From Pseudobutyrivibrio sp. UBA1225 (lineage in GTDB: Bacteria; Bacillota; Clostridia; Lachnospirales; Lachnospiraceae), in assembly GCA_002309345.1 (NCBI GenBank), contig DBWZ01000091.1:107428-171427 (forward strand): a stretch of DNA of 64,000 nucleotides. Direction: 5' to 3'. Both the position numbers and the translations under genes were made by a program. Below are positions 45,212 to 54,219 of this stretch, one piece after another. A model generated the notes under the pieces. It saw only the letters and a list, made by a program, of their open reading frames with translations, was not told where the DNA came from and did no database searches. The number at the start of each line of letters is the position of its first letter. Positions within the stretch are counted from its first letter, which is position 1.

Positions 45212-46543
45212 ATGCGACTAGATATTAAAAAGACGATACAGATAGGATTTGCCTTTTTATCAATATGTGGTTTCTGGCAGATGTACAATGCGCTTATTCC
45301 GCTGATACTCACCAAAACTTTCAATATGAATGAAACGGTGACCGGCGTAATCATGGCTATGGATAATGTCTTTGCACTATTTTTACTTCCTTTCTTTGGG
45401 ACAGTTTCAGATAAGTGCAAAAACAATATGGGACGAAGACGTCCATTTATCCTATACGGTACAATTGCAGCAGTAGTCTTGATGATTATGCTTCCACTTA
45501 TAGATAACAGCTATTACGCAGATCCATCTTCCGCAAAGAAGCTTTTGTTTATCGCTATTCTTGGCTTGCTTTTGATTGCAATGGGTAGCTATCGCAGTCC
45601 TGCTGTGGCTCTTATGGCGGATTGTACAATCAAACCTTTCCGTTCAAAAGCAAATGCTATTATAAATCTGATGGGTGCCGTTGGTGGCATCATTTATCTT
45701 GGTATTGCAGCTTGTCTCTATCCAGAGGCAAAGGTTAAACATCTCGATCACGTTAATTATATTTGGGCGTTTTGTTGTGTGGCTGCAATTATGCTTATAG
45801 CATTGGCAGTGGTTCTATTTACTGTAGATGAGGTGGCTCTCAGCAAGGCTGTAGATGAATACGAAAGTAAGCATCCAGAGGAAAACCTTATCGAAGAGGA
45901 TGAGAACGGCAACAAAGTCCTTCCAAAGGATGTAAAGCGTTCGTTAGTATTTCTCTTGGCATCAGTATCGCTATGGTTCATTGCATACAACGGATTGGAA
46001 ACATGGTTTACCGTATATGCGGATCAGGTTTGGGGTATGGCTACAGGCTCTGCGTCTTTCTGTTTGTTGATAGCAACAGGTGGAGCAATCATATTCTTTA
46101 TTCCTTCGGGAATTGTGGCCTCCAAAATAGGGCGCAAGAAAACAATCCTTATAGGAGTTGCCATACTTGCGGCAGCATTCTTTAGTGGATTTATAATCAC
46201 CCTTTTGATTCATAGCTTCTCGCCAATTCTCTATGCTATCTTTGTATCTATAGGTATTGGCTGGGCCTTTATCAATGTCAATTCACTTCCTATGGTTGTT
46301 GAAATGTGTAAAGGGTCTGATATAGGTAAGTTCACTGGCTACTACTATACATTTTCTATGGCAGCCCAGATAGTCACTCCTATTGTTGCAGGCTGGCTTT
46401 TATCACACGTGGGTTACAAGACACTGTTCCCTTATGCTACTTGCTTTGCTGTGCTTGCGTTTATAACAATGAAGTACGTAAAGCATGGTGATGGAGTTGC
46501 AGAGGTCAAAACAGGACTAGAGGCTTTCGAGGATATGGATTAA
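45212..46543 (+). CDS. MFS sugar transporter (SLC45/GPH-like)
   Basis: A 443-residue transporter with about 12 helices. 'GFWQMYNALIPLILTKTF' and 'GTVSDKCKNNMGRRRPFI' (the loop 2-3 signature) resemble the SLC45/maltooligosaccharide-type MFS families. A charged central loop ('EYESKHPEENLIEEDENGNK') separates the halves. Its last codon is two bases before an open frame leading to a glycerophosphodiester phosphodiesterase gene, so the substrate may relate to glycosides or phosphodiesters; this is unproven. Confidence 0.82.
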   Translation: MRLDIKKTIQIGFAFLSICGFWQMYNALIPLILTKTFNMNETVTGVIMAMDNVFALFLLPFFGTVSDKCKNNMGRRRPFILYGTIAAVVLMIMLPLIDNSYYADPSSAKKLLFIAILGLLLIAMGSYRSPAVALMADCTIKPFRSKANAIINLMGAVGGIIYLGIAACLYPEAKVKHLDHVNYIWAFCCVAAIMLIALAVVLFTVDEVALSKAVDEYESKHPEENLIEEDENGNKVLPKDVKRSLVFLLASVSLWFIAYNGLETWFTVYADQVWGMATGSASFCLLIATGGAIIFFIPSGIVASKIGRKKTILIGVAILAAAFFSGFIITLLIHSFSPILYAIFVSIGIGWAFINVNSLPMVVEMCKGSDIGKFTGYYYTFSMAAQIVTPIVAGWLLSHVGYKTLFPYATCFAVLAFITMKYVKHGDGVAEVKTGLEAFEDMD

Positions 46544-46638
46544 AAATGAAACGAAGATTTTATAGAACTAGATTATTTTTTAAGAATATTCGAATGAGGA
46601 TATACAACAAGAGAGGCATCAAGAAAAGAGGGAATGCT

Positions 46639-47382
46639 ATGAATAGACCTTTAGTATGGGCGCATCGTGGTGCTAGTGGATATCTTCCAGAAAATACTCT
46701 ACCTGCTTTCCAAAAGGCGGTTGAGATGGGGGCTGATGGTATCGAGCTTGATATTCACAAGACCAAGGATGGTCAGCTGGTAGTTATACACGACGAGAAA
46801 ATCGATAGAACCTCAGATGGCACTGGAAAGGTATCAGACTACACATTAGAAGAGCTTCGTAAGTTCAACTACAACAAGCTCCATTCCAAGGAATGTAAGC
46901 ATGCTGATATTCCGACCATGCGAGAAGTTTTTGAGATAATTAAGCCAACTGATTTGTTTATAAATATCGAACTTAAAACCGGCGTGGTTTTTTACGAAGA
47001 CATCGAAAAAGACATTATTGCTATGACTAAGGAATTTGGAATGGAAGACAGGGTGCTTTATTCTTCGTTCAATCACTATAGCATTATGAAAATAAAAGAG
47101 CTTGACCCTAAGGCTCGCACAGGGTTCCTCTATATGGATGGCACACTGAACATGCCGGAATATGGAAGGGATCATGGGGTAGAGGCATTGCATCCAGCTC
47201 TCTACAACGTGCAATATCCGAACTATGTTGAAAAGTGTCATGAATATGGCCTCAAGATAAACTCTTGGACAATCAACACTAAACAATACATGAAGATGGC
47301 TTGTGATATGGGCTTAGATGGCATTATCACAAACTATCCGGACACAGCACTTGAAATAGTTAACAGCTACAATTGGGAATAG
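46639..47382 (+). CDS. Glycerophosphodiester phosphodiesterase
   Basis: A 247-residue cytoplasmic GDPD, beginning MNRPLVWAHRGASGYLPENT with the HRG...PEN catalytic loop. 'GADGIELDIHKTKDGQLVVIHDE' supplies the metal ligands, and the C terminus has 'INSWTINTKQYMKMACDMGLDGIITNYPD'-type barrel motifs (quoted in part: INSWTIN, GIITNYPD). It hydrolyses glycerophosphodiesters to glycerol-3-phosphate. The start at 46639 is preferred over an upstream ATG at 46546 because AGAGGGA precedes it and homologues start there; the upstream 31 residues are basic and unconserved-looking. Confidence 0.92.
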   Translation: MNRPLVWAHRGASGYLPENTLPAFQKAVEMGADGIELDIHKTKDGQLVVIHDEKIDRTSDGTGKVSDYTLEELRKFNYNKLHSKECKHADIPTMREVFEIIKPTDLFINIELKTGVVFYEDIEKDIIAMTKEFGMEDRVLYSSFNHYSIMKIKELDPKARTGFLYMDGTLNMPEYGRDHGVEALHPALYNVQYPNYVEKCHEYGLKINSWTINTKQYMKMACDMGLDGIITNYPDTALEIVNSYNWE

Positions 47383-47384
47383 AC

Positions 47385-48350
47385 ATGAAAACATTTGAAG
47401 AGATTTTTATTAAAGAACAGGACTTTGCTGAAACTATGGAAGGCAAAGTCCTCCCTTTTATTAGGGAGCATTCAAAAACAGGATATCTTACATCACATGA
47501 TGGCTTACAGATTTATTATCAAACTATGATAAATCCAGAGGAGAAGGCATCTATTGTCATTTGCCATGGATATTGTGAGTTCACCACAAAATACACTGAG
47601 ACTATGTATTACTTCTATCAGATGGGATACTCTGTATTCATTATGGATCACAGGGGACATGGATTATCTGACCGTCAGGTAGAGGGCTTTAGCAAGGTGC
47701 ACGTAAATCATTTTTCAGATTACGTGCAGGATTTTGACGACTTCATCCGCAAGGTCGTTATGCCAGAGAGCCTTACTGACAGATACATTCTTTTTGCCCA
47801 CTCTATGGGTGGCGCAATAGGCGCTTTGTATTTAGAGAAGTATCATGATGTGTTTGAAAAGGCGATTTTGACATCACCTATGATAGAGCTTTCAACTGGT
47901 TCAACTAATAAACTAATCGTAAAGCTTTTATGTTTTGCATCCTATTTTCCATTTATGAAAACTAGATATTTGCCAGGACATCACGAATATGACCATACAT
48001 TTAAGTATCCTAGATGTTCCTGTCTATCTAAGGCTCGCTACACTTTCCATTACAATGAGAGGGAGCGTGAGCCTCATTACAGATCCAACGGAGCTACCTT
48101 CGGATGGTCTCGGGAGGCATTTAATGTTTCTAAAAAAATTCTAAAAAACGCTAATTTGATAGAAATTCCTGTTATAATAATGCAAGCATCGTTAGATACC
48201 CTAGTAATGCCGGGAGCCCAAAATGCCTTCAGCCGATTGGCTAAGGATTGTCAGGTTCGCAGATTCGAGGGTAGCAAACATGAGATATTCAATGCTACAG
48301 ACGATATTATTGTGGAATACTACAATACAGTTTTTAGATTGATAAGATAG
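47385..48350 (+). CDS. Lysophospholipase-like alpha/beta-hydrolase
   Basis: A 321-residue alpha/beta-hydrolase of the monoglyceride lipase/PldB type. 'IVICHGYCEFTTKYTETMYY' and 'IMDHRGHGLSDR' precede the nucleophile elbow AHSMGGA. An Asp ('QASLDTLVMPGAQNAF') and a late His ('SKHEIFNA') complete the triad. The start at 47385 lies two bases after the GDPD stop; a TTG start four codons earlier is less likely. With GDPD it suggests phospholipid turnover: lysophospholipid to glycerophosphodiester to glycerol-3-phosphate. Confidence 0.85.
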   Translation: MKTFEEIFIKEQDFAETMEGKVLPFIREHSKTGYLTSHDGLQIYYQTMINPEEKASIVICHGYCEFTTKYTETMYYFYQMGYSVFIMDHRGHGLSDRQVEGFSKVHVNHFSDYVQDFDDFIRKVVMPESLTDRYILFAHSMGGAIGALYLEKYHDVFEKAILTSPMIELSTGSTNKLIVKLLCFASYFPFMKTRYLPGHHEYDHTFKYPRCSCLSKARYTFHYNEREREPHYRSNGATFGWSREAFNVSKKILKNANLIEIPVIIMQASLDTLVMPGAQNAFSRLAKDCQVRRFEGSKHEIFNATDDIIVEYYNTVFRLIR

Positions 48351-48359
48351 GAGTTAGTT

Positions 48360-49859
48360 ATGTCAGATCAAGATTTTAGAGAGTTCAATCCTGACGACAT
48401 CTTAGATGCCGAATTCACAGACGCATCAGACGATGTCAAAGGTAAAGATAAGGATAATAAAGACTCGAATGAAAAAAAGCCAACTGAATTTTGTTATATA
48501 TGTCATCGACCAGATGATATAACAGGACCATTAGTTAAGCTTGCACCTGGTATGAGTGTTTGCCGCGACTGTTTGCAGCATACATTTGATACAATGGGTA
48601 ATTTTGGTTTTGGAGGCGGAGACAATTCTAAGAGTAACGTAGATATGTCTAATATGCCAAACATCAGCTTCCTTAATCTTGGCTCACTCTTTGGAGAAGG
48701 TCCAAAGGTGAAGAATGCTCATGGCCAGACTACAGCAAAGGAAGATGAGGATAGACCAGCACCTGCTATTGATATCAACAATATCATCCCACCTCACAAA
48801 ATTAAGGCTATGCTTGATGAGTATGTGGTAGGGCAGGATTATGCTAAAAAGGTTATGTCAGTGGCTGTATACAACCACTACAAGCGTGTGGCTACAGGCA
48901 AGATAGATGATATCGAAATCGAAAAGTCAAACATGCTTATGCTTGGACCTACAGGTTCTGGTAAGACATATTTAGTTCGTACACTTGCAAGACTTTTAGA
49001 TGTGCCTCTTGCGATTACAGATGCTACATCTTTAACAGAGGCAGGTTATATTGGTGATGATATCGAATCAGTTGTTAGCAAGCTTCTTGCAGCAGCTGGT
49101 AACGATGTTGACAGATGTCAGCACGGTATCATCTTCATTGATGAGATTGATAAGCTTGCCAAAAAGAAAAATACAAATCAGCGTGATGTTAGTGGTGAAT
49201 CTGTGCAGCAGGGTATGCTCAAGCTTCTTGAGGGCGCAGATGTAGAGGTTCCAATTGGTGCATCTAGCAAGAATGCGATGGTTCCTACTACAACTATAAA
49301 TACAAGCAATATTCTGTTTATCTGCGGTGGTGCATTCCCATCTATGGATGAAATCATCAAGGGAAGACTTAACAAGCATTCATCAATGGGCTTCATGGCA
49401 GACTTAAAGGATAAATACGACGAGGATAAAAACATTCTTCAAAAGGTTACTGTTGAGGACCTTAGAGAGTTTGGTATGATACCAGAGTTTATAGGTCGTC
49501 TTCCAATTGTGTTTGCTACAGAAATGCTTGATGAAGATATGCTTGTCCGTATCCTTAAGGAGCCAAAGAACGCTATTATCAAGCAGTATGAAAAGCTTCT
49601 TGAGCTTGATGAGGTTAAGCTTGAGTTTGAGGATGGAGCACTTCATGCTATAGCTAAGAAGGCTATGGACAAAAAGCTAGGTGCTCGTGGACTTCGTTCA
49701 ATAATAGAAGAGTTTATGCTTGATATCATGTACGAGATTCCAAAGGATGAAAATATAGGTCAGGTTATCATTACAGAAGACTATATTGAAAAGAAGGGTG
49801 CGCCTAGGATTTTGCTTAGATCCTCAGGGATGATACCCGAAAAAGTAGCTGCCAATTAG
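48360..49859 (+). CDS. clpX: ATP-dependent Clp protease ATP-binding subunit ClpX
   Basis: A 499-residue AAA+ unfoldase that feeds ClpP. The zinc-binding domain has Cys45, Cys48, Cys68 and Cys71 ('CYIC', 'CRDC'), preceded by an unusually long acidic N-terminal tail of ~44 residues. Walker A is GPTGSGKT, Walker B is 'IIFIDEIDKLA', and 'KLLEGADVEVP' and the sensor region 'GRLPIVFATEML' follow. A degenerate GGAG site precedes the start. No clpP gene is visible nearby. It lies 9 bases after the hydrolase gene and may be its last co-transcribed partner. Confidence 0.93.
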   Translation: MSDQDFREFNPDDILDAEFTDASDDVKGKDKDNKDSNEKKPTEFCYICHRPDDITGPLVKLAPGMSVCRDCLQHTFDTMGNFGFGGGDNSKSNVDMSNMPNISFLNLGSLFGEGPKVKNAHGQTTAKEDEDRPAPAIDINNIIPPHKIKAMLDEYVVGQDYAKKVMSVAVYNHYKRVATGKIDDIEIEKSNMLMLGPTGSGKTYLVRTLARLLDVPLAITDATSLTEAGYIGDDIESVVSKLLAAAGNDVDRCQHGIIFIDEIDKLAKKKNTNQRDVSGESVQQGMLKLLEGADVEVPIGASSKNAMVPTTTINTSNILFICGGAFPSMDEIIKGRLNKHSSMGFMADLKDKYDEDKNILQKVTVEDLREFGMIPEFIGRLPIVFATEMLDEDMLVRILKEPKNAIIKQYEKLLELDEVKLEFEDGALHAIAKKAMDKKLGARGLRSIIEEFMLDIMYEIPKDENIGQVIITEDYIEKKGAPRILLRSSGMIPEKVAAN

Positions 49860-49907
49860 TTAATATAGTACATTTTTGAGCCCAAAATAGGTCATAAGTA
49901 ACAAAAA

Positions 49908-49942
49908 AAAGAAAATGTTCAAAATGTTTGTCCATTTTCTTT
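49908..49942 (+). terminator. Terminator-like hairpin after clpX
   Basis: AAAGAAAATG pairs with CATTTTCTTT. The stem is A/T-rich; termination efficiency is uncertain. Confidence 0.5.
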
Positions 49943-50020
49943 ACTTTAATAAAGCGTTTTGCTAAACTAATCTTAGTTGGGCAAAGGGTCCAACAAGTAA
50001 TATATTGGAGGTACTTTAGC

Positions 50021-50224
50021 ATGAGCAAAGGTACAGTTAAGTGGTTCAACAATTCGAAGGGCTACGGATTTATCTCAGACGAAGCTGGAAACGATGTATT
50101 CGTTCACTTCAGCGGCATCAATTCAGAGGGCTTCAAGACTCTCGAGGAAGGTGCTACAGTTGAGTATGAAGTAACCGATGGGGCAAAAGGACCACAAGCG
50201 GTTAACGTTACAGTTGTTAGATAG
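50021..50224 (+). CDS. Cold-shock protein (CspA family)
   Basis: A 67-residue single-strand nucleic-acid-binding protein, [20 protein letters not shown], with RNP1 (KGYGFI) and RNP2 (VFVHFS). The start is at 50021 because TTGGAGG lies nine bases upstream. It is followed by an inverted repeat and terminator at 50334. Confidence 0.96.
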   Translation: MSKGTVKWFNNSKGYGFISDEAGNDVFVHFSGINSEGFKTLEEGATVEYEVTDGAKGPQAVNVTVVR

Positions 50225-50333
50225 TATTCAAAATAACACACGTTAATCAGCACCACAGTTAATCATTATTTTGGGTACCTTTGGTTTAGTTATGAAAAAC
50301 GGGCTTTAGGCAATGAAAATGTGATTAAGGGGA

Positions 50334-50370
50334 GAGGCAGCGTAATGTATATTACGCTGCCTCATTTTTA
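50334..50370 (+). terminator. Terminator after the cold-shock gene, next to a downstream start
   Basis: A 13-bp stem (GAGGCAGCGTAAT and its complement) with a 4-base loop, followed by ATTTTTAT. The ribosome binding site of the transglutaminase-like gene lies only a few bases beyond. Confidence 0.85.
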
Positions 50371-50385
50371 TAGAAGAGGTGTCTT

Positions 50386-51594
50386 TTGAAGAAATTATTA
50401 CGATTTATTGGAAACTTAATAGGAGCGTTATTATTAATTGCAGCCATTTTGATTGGAGTGAGTCTTTACTTAGATAAGGACAAAAACAACTTTAACCTAA
50501 AGGGCTTGTTAGAATGCAGAAGTGTAGATGAAGTCAAGGAATGGTACAGCGGTACCATTAATCAAACCCCTCTAGGCGAGCCGGTAGTTGTTGAGAGTGT
50601 TTCTTACGATAGATATGCGTATCAGCATATTAGTGAAGAGTGTCAGAAGACATACGATCAGATTTACGATTGTATTATCAAGCACACTGACAAAATCACC
50701 CTTGTGACAAAGGATGAAAAGGTTTTAGGCGATGCCTATGAAGCAGTTATGGCTGACTATGGAAATCTTTTCTGGGTTAGTGGCTATCAGTACAATACAT
50801 ACACTATTGCTGACGATGTGGTAGGCTTGGAGTTTGAGCCAAAGTACACTATGAACAAAGCTCAGCGTGATATAGATCAGGTTGCCGTAGATGATGTGGC
50901 TGATAAGTGGCTGCAGGGGATCAGTAAAGATGCTAGCGATTTCGACAAGGTTCGCTATGTATACGAAACACTAATTAATAATGTTGATTACAATTTAGAT
51001 GCCAAGGAAAATCAAAATATCCTCAGTGTATTCTTATACAAGTCCACTGTATGTCAGGGTTATTCAGATGCCGCATGGTACCTTTTGGATAAACTAGGCG
51101 TGCAAAGTACAATCATCACAGGAAAAGCAAACGGTGAAAGTCACGCATGGAATCTTGTGTACCTTGATGGCGCATATTACTACATGGATGTCACTTGGGG
51201 CAACAGCAAATACCTAGACGAGGGGCAGGATACAAAGAAGAGAATCAACTATGCCAACATGGCTATGACTACCGAGGAAATCAGTCAGACTCATACAATT
51301 ACCTCTAGCTTTGAGGTGCCGGAGTGCGTATCTAATGGTGATAACTATTTCGTTCACGAGGGATTGTATTATGATTGGTTTGGTGTGGATGCAATCGGCA
51401 ATCGCTTGGCAGAATCATATAATGCAGGAGATGCAGAGATATCACTTAAGTTTAGTAGTACAGATTTGTACAACAGAGTAATCGACTATTTCTTTAAGGA
51501 AAAAGGAATATCAGATTATTGCCACGGTGTTAATTCATCTATCTATTATTTGCAGGATGAAAGTACCAATGTAATAACTGTACAATGGCGATGA
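50386..51594 (+). CDS. Membrane-anchored transglutaminase-like protein
   Basis: A 402-residue protein starting with TTG. A signal anchor at ~residues 5-27 places the rest outside the cell. The C-terminal half is a transglutaminase/protease-like domain with Cys in 'STVCQGYSDAAWYLLDKLGV', His in 'GESHAWNLVYL' and Asp in 'YYMDVTWGNS', the complete Cys-His-Asp set. Such domains may cross-link or hydrolyse cell-wall or surface proteins. The start is supported by AGAGGTG and by the fit of the anchor. Confidence 0.82.
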   Translation: MKKLLRFIGNLIGALLLIAAILIGVSLYLDKDKNNFNLKGLLECRSVDEVKEWYSGTINQTPLGEPVVVESVSYDRYAYQHISEECQKTYDQIYDCIIKHTDKITLVTKDEKVLGDAYEAVMADYGNLFWVSGYQYNTYTIADDVVGLEFEPKYTMNKAQRDIDQVAVDDVADKWLQGISKDASDFDKVRYVYETLINNVDYNLDAKENQNILSVFLYKSTVCQGYSDAAWYLLDKLGVQSTIITGKANGESHAWNLVYLDGAYYYMDVTWGNSKYLDEGQDTKKRINYANMAMTTEEISQTHTITSSFEVPECVSNGDNYFVHEGLYYDWFGVDAIGNRLAESYNAGDAEISLKFSSTDLYNRVIDYFFKEKGISDYCHGVNSSIYYLQDESTNVITVQWR

Positions 51595-51600
51595 TTTATG

Positions 51601-51615
51601 TAGTTTTGAAAACTA
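51601..51615. promoter_or_regulatory. Palindrome upstream of the degV gene
   Basis: TAGTTTT-G-AAAACTA is a perfect 7-1-7 palindrome ~80 bases upstream of the DegV start codon. It shares TAGTT with the candidate operator of the fatty-acid operon. Confidence 0.4.
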
Positions 51616-51694
51616 TGTGACGGATTAATAAAAACTATTTACGTGGTTCCGGTTTGGTGGTAATATGTACCTTGTCAGAAATCGGAGGAATACC

Positions 51695-52531
51695 ATGTAT
51701 AAGATTATTTTAGATAGTTGCGGCGAGCTCACAGAGGAGATGAAGCAGGATGGGCATTTTGTCAATGTTCCATTAACTCTTGAGATTGACGATGAAACAA
51801 TAATAGATGATGAGACATTTGATCAGGCGTACTTCCTTGGCAAGGTTGCTAACAGTCCCAATCCACCAAAGTCGGCGTGTCCATCACCAAATACATATAT
51901 GCTTGAAATGGACTGCGGGGCGGATAATATATACGTAGTTACTCTTTCAGCACAGCTCTCTGGTTCTTATAACAGCGCATGTCTTGCAAAGGATATCTAC
52001 GAGGAGGATGACGATTCTAAAAACATCCACGTTTTCGATTCAAAATCGGCTTCTATAGGCGAGACTCTTATTGCTATGAAAATTTCAGAGTGTGAAAAGG
52101 CCGGTATGTCTTTTGAACAGGTTGTAGCAACAGTTGAAGAGTACATTGCCAAACAGCATACATTCTTTGTTTTAGAATCACTCGAAACTCTTAGAAAAGC
52201 CGGCAGACTTTCAAATATCAAAGCTGTCATTGCAGATACATTAAACATCAAGCCGGTAATGGGCTCTACCGAAACAGGAAACATTCAGCAGCTAGCCAAG
52301 GCAAGAGGTATAGCTCAGGCGCTTGATAAAATGACAAAGTGTATTATGGAGGTTACAACTAATTGCGAAGAGAAAATTCTTGCGATTTCGCATTGCAACT
52401 GTCCAGAACGTGCTCTATCATTAAAGAAAAAAATGGAGTCGATGGCCCACTTCAAAGATATCTTCATCGTTGACACAAGAGGTGTCAGCACCATGTATGC
52501 CAGCGATGGTGGGGTGATTGTGGTCGTCTAG
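51695..52531 (+). CDS. DegV family protein (FakB-type fatty-acid-binding protein)
   Basis: A 278-residue DegV-fold protein. 'YKIILDSCGELTEEM' opens the fold, and the conserved 'LSAQLSGSYNSAC' (lipid-binding Ser/Thr region) and 'VFDSKSASIGETL' follow. 'LRKAGRLSNIKAV' and the late 'VDTRGVSTMYASDGG' complete the pattern. FakB proteins bind fatty acids for phosphorylation by FakA, but no fakA is visible. The ATG at 51695 is chosen because GGAGGAA lies immediately upstream; the longer frame lacks a site. Confidence 0.9.
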   Translation: MYKIILDSCGELTEEMKQDGHFVNVPLTLEIDDETIIDDETFDQAYFLGKVANSPNPPKSACPSPNTYMLEMDCGADNIYVVTLSAQLSGSYNSACLAKDIYEEDDDSKNIHVFDSKSASIGETLIAMKISECEKAGMSFEQVVATVEEYIAKQHTFFVLESLETLRKAGRLSNIKAVIADTLNIKPVMGSTETGNIQQLAKARGIAQALDKMTKCIMEVTTNCEEKILAISHCNCPERALSLKKKMESMAHFKDIFIVDTRGVSTMYASDGGVIVVV

Positions 52532-52538
52532 TAAACAC

Positions 52539-53753
52539 ATGACATACGAACAGGTAGTTAATACAATTGATAATAAACGCCGTTTTGGCAAGGCTTGTGG
52601 AAGAGATGTTACTCTCGAATTTATGGAGGCTCTAGGTCATCCGGAATCGGGAATGCACATTATTCACATAGCTGGAACCAACGGCAAAGGTTCAGTAGCA
52701 GCATTTGTGAGTAGTATCTTACAGGCTGCTTCTTTTTCGTCTGAAAAACCATTTAAGGTGGGGCTGTTTACATCGCCTCACTTGATAGATTATACCGAGC
52801 GCATTCAGGTGAATGGCAAGCAGATTAGTCGAGCTGACGTTACTCGTATCGGTTCAGAATTGCTTAAAACAAATCTAAAGCTAGAGCCAACAATGTTTGA
52901 TTATTGGCTTGCAATGGCAATGGTCCACTTCAAGGAACAGCAGGTAGAGTACGTTGTTTTGGAGACTGGTCTTGGTGGAACAAAGGATTCTACAAATGGT
53001 CTTAGCCAGTTGCCCGAGGTGTGTGCAATCACATCTATAGGATTGGAACATACTGCTTATCTGGGAAATACTGTAGAGGCAATAGCTGGAGAAAAGGCGG
53101 GAATTATTAAAGCCGGAGTGCCTGTTGTGATAGGGCAGATGGCATCAAATGCTGCCGACGTAATCCGCAGAAAGGCAAAGGAATTAGGCTGCAAATTGAT
53201 TGAAGCTGACACTGTAGATAAAGCAGTTAAACTTGGTTTGTTTGGTGGATATCAGAGGAAGAATGCAGCTGTGGCGGTGGAAATCGTTAGATGCCTAGAC
53301 ATCAATGTTGATGAACAGACTATTGAAAAAGGGTTGGCAGAGGCGGTTTGGCCTGGAAGAATGCACATAATTTCCCACGAACCCTTTGTACTTATTGATG
53401 GAGCTCATAATCCATCGGGTGTTCAGGCATTGAAGGATAGTTTGATATCAGAATTTCCAAAAGATAAGTTTTCATTTATAATGGCAGTAATGGCAGATAA
53501 GGATTATTTGGAGATGGCGGAAATCATCAAGCCAATTGCAAATCGAATCTATACTGTCACTGTGGATTCTGATAGAGCTATGCAGGCAAAGGCGTTGGCT
53601 AAAGCCCTTGAGGACAAGGAGATTCAGTCATTTGCTTGCGGTGATTACAATAGTGCTTTAGATAATGCAAAGAAACATCAAGAAAAGATAATTGTGCTAG
53701 GATCCTTATACTTTATCGGGGAGGTTTTGGAAATTAGCGATGATAAAAACTAG
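52539..53753 (+). CDS. folC: Folylpolyglutamate synthase/dihydrofolate synthase
   Basis: A 404-residue Mur-ligase-like enzyme adding glutamate to folates. 'HIAGTNGKGSVAAFVSSIL' is the ATP-binding loop, 'GLFTSPHLIDYTERIQVNG' and 'ETGLGGTKDSTN' are the family motifs, and 'LIDGAHNPSGVQALKDSL' is the C-terminal signature. The ATG at 52539 is chosen by homology to usual starts; a GTG at 52518 inside the degV end is possible. It overlaps the J-domain gene by 14 bases. Confidence 0.92.
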   Translation: MTYEQVVNTIDNKRRFGKACGRDVTLEFMEALGHPESGMHIIHIAGTNGKGSVAAFVSSILQAASFSSEKPFKVGLFTSPHLIDYTERIQVNGKQISRADVTRIGSELLKTNLKLEPTMFDYWLAMAMVHFKEQQVEYVVLETGLGGTKDSTNGLSQLPEVCAITSIGLEHTAYLGNTVEAIAGEKAGIIKAGVPVVIGQMASNAADVIRRKAKELGCKLIEADTVDKAVKLGLFGGYQRKNAAVAVEIVRCLDINVDEQTIEKGLAEAVWPGRMHIISHEPFVLIDGAHNPSGVQALKDSLISEFPKDKFSFIMAVMADKDYLEMAEIIKPIANRIYTVTVDSDRAMQAKALAKALEDKEIQSFACGDYNSALDNAKKHQEKIIVLGSLYFIGEVLEISDDKN

Positions 53754-54219
53754 GCAGGAAGCTTGTAGAGTGCTTGGCTTATCAGCAAGTGCTACCCAAG
53801 CACAAATCAAGATGGCATACAAGGATTTGGTGAAAAAGTGTCATCCGGACAACACCCAAAATAGTGATGCCAGCATTTACAATCGCATAACCGAAGCATA
53901 TCAGTTTTTGATGGCAGAGGCGAAGGGGAAGGTCTTAACTCACAGCAAGGTTTTGGGAAGCTCCAAAACTCAGCATCGCAAGACGGCAAGTAATGCAGAT
54001 TATGTGGCGTTTCAAAAAAAGGCCGCCAAGCAAAAAGCTGCAAAGGCTAGAGCCTTCGAAGAAAAGCAAAAGGAATTCTCTGCCAAGATAAAAAAGCAGG
54101 AAGATGATTATAAGCGGGCTATGGCAGCAATAGATGCTATCAGAGCCGCGCGAGCGATAGAAGCCATGATTAAAGCCAACAATTTAGATAACAATGCTAA
54201 TGAAGAAAGAACAGATTAA
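53740..54219 (+). CDS. J-domain (DnaJ-like) protein
   Basis: A 159-residue protein with an N-terminal J domain ('EACRVLGLSASATQAQIKMAY', quoted in pieces: RVLGLSASA, AQIKMAYKDL) containing the catalytic HPD motif (CHPDNTQ). The C-terminal half is a Lys/Ala/Glu-rich, probably coiled-coil segment with no zinc fingers, so this is a specialised Hsp70 co-chaperone rather than DnaJ itself. It overlaps folC by 14 bases and the MATE gene by 26, so all three are coupled. Confidence 0.85.
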   Translation: MIKTRQEACRVLGLSASATQAQIKMAYKDLVKKCHPDNTQNSDASIYNRITEAYQFLMAEAKGKVLTHSKVLGSSKTQHRKTASNADYVAFQKKAAKQKAAKARAFEEKQKEFSAKIKKQEDDYKRAMAAIDAIRAARAIEAMIKANNLDNNANEERTD

